From: Thiohalobacter sp.
Lineage (GTDB): Bacteria; Pseudomonadota; Gammaproteobacteria; Thiohalobacterales; Thiohalobacteraceae
DNA: 64,000 nucleotides
Assembly: GCF_027000115.1 (NCBI RefSeq)
Contig: NZ_JALTON010000053.1
Span: forward strand, 56,793 to 120,792
Direction: 5' to 3'
Part shown: one piece after another, positions 58,851 through 64,000 of the stretch
How the letters are laid out: each line of letters opens with the position of its first letter
Position numbering within the stretch: position 1 is the first letter of the stretch
Made by a program: the position numbers and the translations under genes
The notes under the pieces: model-generated
The model's input: the letters and a program-made list of their open reading frames with translations, nothing else
Databases searched by the model: none
Told to the model about the DNA's origin: nothing

Positions 58851-60728
58851 TCAGAGCCTGAAGTGCGACACCATCTGTTGCAGTTGGGTCGCCAGCCGCG
58901 CCAGCTCGTCGCTGGCACTGGCCGTCTGCGTGGTGCCGTCGGCGGTGGTGCTGGCGATCTGGCGGATGTTGGCGACATTCCGGTCGATCTCCACGGCGAC
59001 GGCGCTCTGCTCCTCGGCGGCGGCGGCGATCTGGGTGTTCATGTTGTTGATGACGTCCACCGCACGGGTGATGCGGTCCAGCGCCTCGCCGGCCTTGTTG
59101 GCCATCTGCACGCTTTCGTTGGCCAGTTCGCTGCCCTTGGCCATGACCTCCACGGCGTCGACGGCGCCCGCCTGGAGCCGTTCGATCATGGACTGGATCT
59201 CCTGGGTGGATTCCTGGGTGCGGTTGGCCAGCGAACGGACCTCGTCGGCCACCACGGCGAAGCCACGTCCCTGTTCGCCGGCGCGGGCCGCTTCGATGGC
59301 CGCGTTCAGGGCCAGCAGGTTGGTCTGTTCGGCAATGCCGCGGATGACGTCCAGGATCTGGTTGATCTGCTCGCTGTCGCTCTCCAGCTTGCGGATGACC
59401 TCCGAGGCGTTGTCCACCTCGCTGGCCAGCGCCTGGATGGCGGTGGCGGTACCGGACACCACGTCCTTGCCCTGAGCGGCCTCGGTGTCGGCAGTGCGGG
59501 CCTCCTCGGCCGCCCGGGCGGCGCCCTGGGCGACTTCCTGGACCGCGGCGGTCATTTCGCTGATGGCGTTGGAGGCTTCCTCCGTTTCGCTCCGTTGCCG
59601 GTCCACGGCGGTCCCGGTTTCCGCGGTGATGGCTGCCAGTTCCTCCGCCGCGCTGGCGAGCTGGGTGGAGCTGCCGAAGATGTCGTTCACGTTCTTGCGC
59701 AGGTTGTCGACGAGATTGGCCAGCGCCTCGCCGAGCAGCTTACACTCTTTCAGACCCTTGCTTTCAACCTGAACCGTCAGGTCGCCCGTGGCGCAGCGCT
59801 GCATGTGGTCGGTCAGCGCGCGGATGGGTGCAAACAGGTGGCGGCCCAGCAGGTACAGGGCAAGGCCCAGACCGGCGAGCATGGCCGCCGCGGTCTCCAG
59901 AATGACGCTCCAGCCGGTCTTGTTCACGTCGGCGTAGAGCTGCGCCATGTTCTCCATGATGGACAGCCTGAGCAGGGGCGATCCGTCGTTGGCGGGGAGC
60001 AGGTAATCCACCTGGACATAGCCGTCCGCGTCGCCGCGCCAGGCATCGCTCCGGTAGAGCGTTTCGCCACCGGGCGCCCCGATGCTCAGCGGTGCCCGGA
60101 GCATGTCCTCGACCGCTTTCAGGTTGTAGGCCGGGTCGACGACCACCTCCAGATAGCCCAGCAGGCGCAGGCCGCCGACGGGCAGCAGCACGGAAAAGGC
60201 GGGACCCGCCGGGGAGTCCCAGAGGTAGGTCAGCGTCTGCAGGCGCTGGGCGCCACGGCGGGCGGCCGCCTGCTCGCGCAGGGCGGGCGGCAGGCCGTTC
60301 CCGCCCAGCGCCGGATTGCCGGCGCCGGCCACGACCAGCGGCCGCAGGTCGGTGTCGTACAGGCGAAGCTGCAACAGGGACAGGAGGTTGGCGGTGACAA
60401 AGCGCTGCCGGTACTGTTCGTCCAGCAGTCCCCTGAGGCTGGCTCTGGCCTCGCCGTCATCGGGATTCCTGGCCAGGCGGCTGACCGCCGGCCGGAAGGC
60501 CCTTTCCTGCTGCGCGCCCTCGCCCAGTTCCACGGCCAGTTGCTCGAGATCGCCGAGACTGCGGCGGGCGGCGATTTCGATAATCCGGGCCAGGGTACTC
60601 GAGCCCGAGTTCACGGCGGCTTCCCGATACTGGGGCACCGAGAGCGCCGAAAAGAGGATGGCGGCGGCGCCCAGCATCACAAGAAGCCCGATCGTCACAC
60701 CCTTGATGGAAAGATTTTCGATACGCAT
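58851..60728 (-). CDS. Methyl-accepting chemotaxis protein
   Basis: A 625-residue chemoreceptor. Start at 60728 gives a short cytoplasmic end and a first transmembrane helix ([19 protein letters not shown]). A large periplasmic domain of about 260 residues, a second helix ([20 protein letters not shown]), HAMP and the signalling domain follow. The hairpin tip reads [20 protein letters not shown]. No che genes are in the window. The ligand is unknown. There is no C-terminal CheR-binding pentapeptide. Confidence 0.93.
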   Translation of the reverse strand: MRIENLSIKGVTIGLLVMLGAAAILFSALSVPQYREAAVNSGSSTLARIIEIAARRSLGDLEQLAVELGEGAQQERAFRPAVSRLARNPDDGEARASLRGLLDEQYRQRFVTANLLSLLQLRLYDTDLRPLVVAGAGNPALGGNGLPPALREQAAARRGAQRLQTLTYLWDSPAGPAFSVLLPVGGLRLLGYLEVVVDPAYNLKAVEDMLRAPLSIGAPGGETLYRSDAWRGDADGYVQVDYLLPANDGSPLLRLSIMENMAQLYADVNKTGWSVILETAAAMLAGLGLALYLLGRHLFAPIRALTDHMQRCATGDLTVQVESKGLKECKLLGEALANLVDNLRKNVNDIFGSSTQLASAAEELAAITAETGTAVDRQRSETEEASNAISEMTAAVQEVAQGAARAAEEARTADTEAAQGKDVVSGTATAIQALASEVDNASEVIRKLESDSEQINQILDVIRGIAEQTNLLALNAAIEAARAGEQGRGFAVVADEVRSLANRTQESTQEIQSMIERLQAGAVDAVEVMAKGSELANESVQMANKAGEALDRITRAVDVINNMNTQIAAAAEEQSAVAVEIDRNVANIRQIASTTADGTTQTASASDELARLATQLQQMVSHFRL

Positions 60729-60800
60729 TGTTCTTGCCTGCTGTCTCAGAAGATCGGCTGGAGCAGGGAGCGGGCGCCAGCGCACCCGCTCCGACCCGGG

Positions 60801-61226
60801 CTACTTGGCGACGGGATAGCCCTTATCCGTCCACTCGGCCCAGCCGCCGCGGAACCAGTAGACATCGCTGTAGCCCAGGGCGACGGCCATCTTGGCGGAC
60901 TTGACGCTGCGGCCGCACTTTACGCCGTTGCAGTAGAACACCACGGGCGTGTCCTTCGAGGGGATATGGGCGGCGAGCGAGGCCTCGTTGGTTTCGGTGT
61001 CCGGCAGTCCGATCGAACCCTCGATGTGGCCCTTCTCGTGATCGCTGGCCTTGCGGGCATCGATGATCACCAGGTCCGGCTTGCTGGAGGCCAGTTCGAT
61101 GAGCTCTTCCGCGGTGATCCGCGTCGTGCCCTCGATGTTTTCAGGCGTGGTTTCGGCCAGCGCCGGGGCCGCAGCGGCCATCAGCCAGCCACCCAGGAGA
61201 AAACCGCCAATCTTCTTGAAGAACAT
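60801..61226 (-). CDS. Periplasmic rhodanese-like protein
   Basis: A 141-residue single-domain rhodanese with a signal peptide (KKIGGFLLGGWLMAAAAPALA). The catalytic loop carries cysteine in VVFYCNGVKCGRS, and the family start is ITAEELIELASSKPDLVIID. It could carry sulfane sulfur in the periplasm. It lies 72 bases upstream of the chemoreceptor start codon on the same strand. Confidence 0.87.
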   Translation of the reverse strand: MFFKKIGGFLLGGWLMAAAAPALAETTPENIEGTTRITAEELIELASSKPDLVIIDARKASDHEKGHIEGSIGLPDTETNEASLAAHIPSKDTPVVFYCNGVKCGRSVKSAKMAVALGYSDVYWFRGGWAEWTDKGYPVAK

Positions 61227-61262
61227 GATCTCACCTCTTGCTCCGGTTCAACGTTGGAAAAC

Positions 61263-61285
61263 CCAGAAAACCCTCGTGTTTCTGG
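61263..61285 (-). terminator. Weak hairpin between the acyltransferase and rhodanese genes
   Basis: CCAGAAA (61263-61269) pairs with TTTCTGG (61279-61285); on the minus strand it is followed by GTTTTCC. It could be a weak terminator after the acyltransferase gene or a leader hairpin of the rhodanese gene 37 bases downstream. Confidence 0.3.
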
Positions 61286-61386
61286 CAATTTGATTCACGG
61301 GGAATCTGTGCCTTTTTACGGCAGCAGGGAACGGGGCTTTAGGCACCGGGATGGAAGAGAGGCGTGGGCACGGGCTTGTCGCGCCG

Positions 61387-62265
61387 CTATTCGTACAGGG
61401 GCGGTTCGCCGGGCGGGCGGGTGCGGAAGCGGCGATAGGACCAGGCGTACTGGGCCGGACATTCACGGACGCAGGCCGCCACGCCCCGGTTGAGTGCGCT
61501 GGCGGCAGTGCGCGGGTCGGCGTCGGCGATGTCCGGGGGCGCGGGATGGAAGCGCATGCGGTAGCGCCCGCCAGGCAGGCGCTCACAGTAGCCGAAGAAC
61601 ACCGCCGCGCCCGTCTTGCGGGCCAGCCGCGACAGCAGCAGCATGGTCCAGGCCTCGATGCCGAAGAAGGGCGCGAACACGCCGCCCCCACTGCCCGGTT
61701 CCTGGTCGGGCAGGATGGCGACCACACCGCCCTCGCGCAACGTCTGGTACAGCGAGCGCACCCCGTGGGCATCGGTCGGCACCAGCCGCGCGCCCAGGTG
61801 CTCGCGGCCCCGGCACATCAGGTCTTCCAGGCCGGCCAGCCGCGGCGGCCGGTACAGGCTGGTCACCCCCCAGCGCCAGGCCGCGAAATGGCCGGCCAGT
61901 TCCCAGCTGCCCAGGTGGGGCGCGGCCAGCAGCACGCCGCGGCCGGCGGCGCGGGCGGCATCGATGGCCTCGGTGCCGGTTTCCTCCACGATCAGCGGCC
62001 GGATGCGATCGGCCGGCCAGAGCCACAGGGGTCCCGTTTCCAGCGCGGTGCGGGCCGTCTCCACCAGGCTCTGGCGCAGCAGTCGCCGGCGTTCCGCGGC
62101 GGGCAGTTCGGGCAGGCAGAGGTCCAGGTTGCGCTCGCTGACCCGGCGCAGCGGATTCGGAAGCCAGGCGAGCAGGCTGCCGATCAGCGCGCCGATGGCA
62201 TGATCCACCCGCAGTGGCATCAGGGCGCAGAAACGCAGCAGGATTTTGACCAGAAGCACGCGCAT
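61387..62265 (-). CDS. LpxL/HtrB-type lysophospholipid/lipid A acyltransferase
   Basis: A 292-residue membrane-associated acyltransferase. The HX4D/E catalytic motif is present as APHLGSWELAGHF near residue 115; RPPRLAGLEDLM and ILPDQEPGSGGGVFAPFFG are further family blocks. It probably adds the secondary acyl chain to lipid A, though some relatives act on other lipids. It is 29 bases downstream of ttcA on the same strand. Confidence 0.85.
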   Translation of the reverse strand: MRVLLVKILLRFCALMPLRVDHAIGALIGSLLAWLPNPLRRVSERNLDLCLPELPAAERRRLLRQSLVETARTALETGPLWLWPADRIRPLIVEETGTEAIDAARAAGRGVLLAAPHLGSWELAGHFAAWRWGVTSLYRPPRLAGLEDLMCRGREHLGARLVPTDAHGVRSLYQTLREGGVVAILPDQEPGSGGGVFAPFFGIEAWTMLLLSRLARKTGAAVFFGYCERLPGGRYRMRFHPAPPDIADADPRTAASALNRGVAACVRECPAQYAWSYRRFRTRPPGEPPLYE

Positions 62266-62294
62266 TCGGAATAAGTGGGCTTGTCTATCCCACT

Positions 62295-63104
62295 TCAGGC
62301 CAGTCTGGCCGAATTCTTATCGGCCTGATCTCTTGTCCTGTCTTTTCGGGGTATGGGTGGGATTTCAGAAATGATTTTTGCCGAATCCTCTGCCATGAGG
62401 GGGCGCATTGCGGAAAGCAGCGCCGGAAACAATTGCCGGTTGCCCTTCTCTTCCTCGGCCAGCAGCTGTTTCATGTGCATGCGCCGGGTGGGCATGCGGA
62501 AGCAGGCCGGGCAGTTGTCGTGGATGACCGGGAATTCCGAGCGGGCGGCAAATTCCGCCAGCTGGCGCTCGCGCACGTAGACCAGGGGCCGGATGATGCG
62601 CACATCGCCGGCATCGTTGAGATAGTGGGCCTTCATGGTCTGCAGCCGCCCCTGGTGAAAGGCGGACATCAGGAAGCTCTCGGCCAGGTCGTCGAGATGC
62701 TGGCCCAGGGCCAGTACGTTGCAGCCCTCGCGCCGTGCAAGGCTGTACAGGGTGCCGCGCTTCATCCGGGCGCACCAGCTGCAGTAGGAGTCCTTGCTCA
62801 TGTGGGTCAGCGCCCGTTCCATGATGGGTTCCTCGCAGAAGAAGTGGGGGACGCCCAGCGCCTCCAGATAGGGCCGCAGCGCCTGCGGATGGAAGCCTTC
62901 CACCTGCGGGTCGACGGTCGCGGTCGCCAGCTCGAAGCGCACCGGCGCGTGGCGCTGCAGATGGCGCAGGACGTGCAGCAGCGACAGCGAATCCTTGCCG
63001 CCGGAAAGGCCGAGCAGGATGCGGTCGCCGTCGCGGATCATGTCGTAGTCGGCGATCGCCCGGCCTACCGGGCGCAACAGGGACTTGGGAGGGCGCACGT
63101 CCAT
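62295..63104 (-). CDS. ttcA: tRNA 2-thiocytidine biosynthesis protein TtcA
   Basis: A 269-residue enzyme that makes 2-thiocytidine at tRNA position 32. The PP-loop is LGLSGGKDSLSLLHVL near residue 33. Cysteine pair CSWCARMKRG holds the [4Fe-4S] cluster with a further cysteine in NCPACFRMPTRRMHMKQ. Length is slightly below the E. coli protein. Confidence 0.93.
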   Translation of the reverse strand: MDVRPPKSLLRPVGRAIADYDMIRDGDRILLGLSGGKDSLSLLHVLRHLQRHAPVRFELATATVDPQVEGFHPQALRPYLEALGVPHFFCEEPIMERALTHMSKDSYCSWCARMKRGTLYSLARREGCNVLALGQHLDDLAESFLMSAFHQGRLQTMKAHYLNDAGDVRIIRPLVYVRERQLAEFAARSEFPVIHDNCPACFRMPTRRMHMKQLLAEEEKGNRQLFPALLSAMRPLMAEDSAKIISEIPPIPRKDRTRDQADKNSARLA

Positions 63105-63200
63105 GGGCGCACGTTAGCGGGCCGCCCCGGCGCTGGCAAGCCGCGACTATACTGGATTCAGCGAATCATTGCGGCCGGCGGGTCGCAGGGAAGGGATGCG

Positions 63201-63626
63201 ATGCAGGACGATGTGAAGAGTCTGACGCCGCAGGCGGCCTGGGAACTGCTCCAGAAGAACCCCCGGGCGGTGCTGGTCGACATCCGCTCCAACATGGAGT
63301 ACCTGTTCGTGGGGCATCCCGTGGGCGCTGTCCACGTGCCCTGGATCGACGAGCCGGACTGGACCGTGAATCCCCAGTTCGTGACCCAGGTGCGCAAGCT
63401 GGTGCTGGGTGGCATCTGCCACGAGGATGATGCCGGCTGCGCCCCCGTGGTGCTCATCTGCCGCAGCGGCAAGCGCTCGCTCGAGGCTGGCAGGGAGCTG
63501 ATTCGCAACGGGTTTTCCGAGGTCTATCATGTCGATGAGGGCTTCGAGGGCGAGCTCGACGAGCATCATCACCGCAGCTCCGTGGGTGGCTGGCGTTTTC
63601 GCGGTCTGCCGTGGGAGCAGTGCTGA
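63201..63626 (+). CDS. Cytoplasmic rhodanese-like sulfurtransferase
   Basis: A 141-residue single-domain rhodanese without a signal peptide. LTPQAAWELLQKNPRAVLVD starts the domain, DIRSNMEYLFVGHPVGAVHV follows, and the active-site cysteine is in VVLICRSGKRSLEAG. In sulfur oxidisers such a rhodanese precedes TusA and DsrE2 and passes sulfane sulfur to them. A DsrE2-like gene follows 232 bases later with no tusA between. Confidence 0.88.
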   Translation: MQDDVKSLTPQAAWELLQKNPRAVLVDIRSNMEYLFVGHPVGAVHVPWIDEPDWTVNPQFVTQVRKLVLGGICHEDDAGCAPVVLICRSGKRSLEAGRELIRNGFSEVYHVDEGFEGELDEHHHRSSVGGWRFRGLPWEQC

Positions 63627-63662
63627 GCAGGGGCACGCCGCGTGCTGTCTGTCGGTCGGCCG

Positions 63663-63692
63663 TTGACGCCGCGCGCGCGCGCCCCTTATAGT
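63663..63692 (+). promoter_or_regulatory. Predicted promoter of the DsrE2-like gene
   Basis: TTGACG (63663-63668) and TATAGT (63687-63692) are 18 bases apart. Transcription would begin near 63699, leaving a leader of about 160 bases with two hairpin-capable segments (CCCGCA/TGCGGG near 63714 and GGTCCC/GGGACC near 63780-63805). Confidence 0.5.
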
Positions 63693-63858
63693 CGCCCATT
63701 CCGGCCAAATCCCGCATCGGTTGCGGGGCTCGGCCGAAGAAGGAAAAAACCAACCCATTCCGTTGTACCCAAGGTAGCCGGTCCCTGCCAGGGTGGGCCG
63801 GGACCCCGAGAAAATTGGCAAACAGCACGAGCAGGTGCGGGCCAGGAGGAGGATATCC

Positions 63859-64000
63859 ATGTCTGAAGTTACCCCGAACGAACAGATGGACCAGTGGCTG
63901 AACCAGAAGCTGGACGAACTGCTGCCTTCGAAGCTGGAGGCGATCGAGGAGTCGCAGATTCCGGCGATGTCGATCATTGCGACCAAGGGCACGCTGGACT
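63859..64000 (+). CDS. DsrE/DsrF-like (DsrE2-type) sulfur carrier protein, 5' part
   Basis: The first 47 codons are present and run off the window. A charged N-terminal helix (QMDQWLNQKLDELLPSKLEA) leads to MSIIATKGTLD, a sequence typical of DsrE2 proteins, in which a conserved cysteine-bearing DsrE fold follows. AGGAGGAGG precedes the ATG. Together with the rhodanese gene upstream this suggests the sulfane-sulfur relay of sulfur-oxidising bacteria. The call rests on a short segment. Confidence 0.62.
   Translation, partial: MSEVTPNEQMDQWLNQKLDELLPSKLEAIEESQIPAMSIIATKGTLD

Overview
The window is a high-GC chromosomal segment from a gammaproteobacterium. The best fit is a sulfur-oxidising, nitrate-respiring Chromatiales/Ectothiorhodospiraceae-like organism. 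The evidence is the combination of SoeABC-type sulfite dehydrogenase genes at the left edge, a periplasmic nitrate reductase operon, a TauE/SafE exporter, and a rhodanese plus DsrE2-like pair at the right edge. These sit among core genes in an order typical of that group (hemCDXY; topA-smg-dprA-lysM facing def-fmt-rsmB-ntrYX-trkAH). No rRNA, tRNA, CRISPR array or complete transposase gene was found.

Layout. 0-2 kb: end of soeA, then soeB and soeC with a terminator. 2-3 kb: moaA (molybdenum cofactor). 3-9.4 kb, minus strand: napFDAGHBC behind a perfect FNR-type box, then tauE/safE and an aldehyde dehydrogenase. 11.7-16 kb: slt, an NDUFA9-like SDR and cca. 16-21 kb: hemCDXY. 21-27 kb: a ferredoxin-type flavin reductase, an SDR epimerase, and the minus-strand run prlC, a solitary Xre/ParS antitoxin-like gene, ubiD and a PilZ gene. 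27-34 kb: gor, gamma carbonic anhydrase, a small RRM-like gene, hemB-aroE, an unknown gene, a lone MlaC-like gene and a bile-acid:sodium symporter family gene.

34.1-35.8 kb is the only clearly accessory stretch. It holds a sigma-54-type -24/-12 sequence followed by about 300 nt of strongly self-complementary DNA ending in a textbook terminator (candidate small RNA). Next come a 262-bp hairpin-rich element with 23-bp terminal inverted repeats, a decayed higB toxin gene with an intact higA antitoxin, and a nested palindromic repeat.

35.7-42 kb is a redox-stress and haem block. It contains rubrerythrin, a stand-alone rubredoxin and rubredoxin reductase under a predicted OxyR operator, then hemF-oxyR-nnrS, then a diguanylate cyclase. 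42-58.8 kb: tsaC, topA, smg, dprA, a LysM protein, then def-fmt-rsmB-DUF4390-ntrY-ntrX-trkA-trkH-methyltransferase. The NtrX-like regulator lacks the sigma-54 contact motif. 58.8-64 kb: a chemoreceptor, a periplasmic rhodanese, an LpxL-type acyltransferase, ttcA, a cytoplasmic rhodanese and the start of a DsrE2-like gene.

Together the genes describe sulfite oxidation feeding electrons to the quinone pool, periplasmic nitrate reduction as an oxygen-limited electron sink, and molybdenum cofactor and haem supply for both. Peroxide and NO defence are also present. Promoter, operator, RNA and mobile-element calls are read by eye and are predictions.
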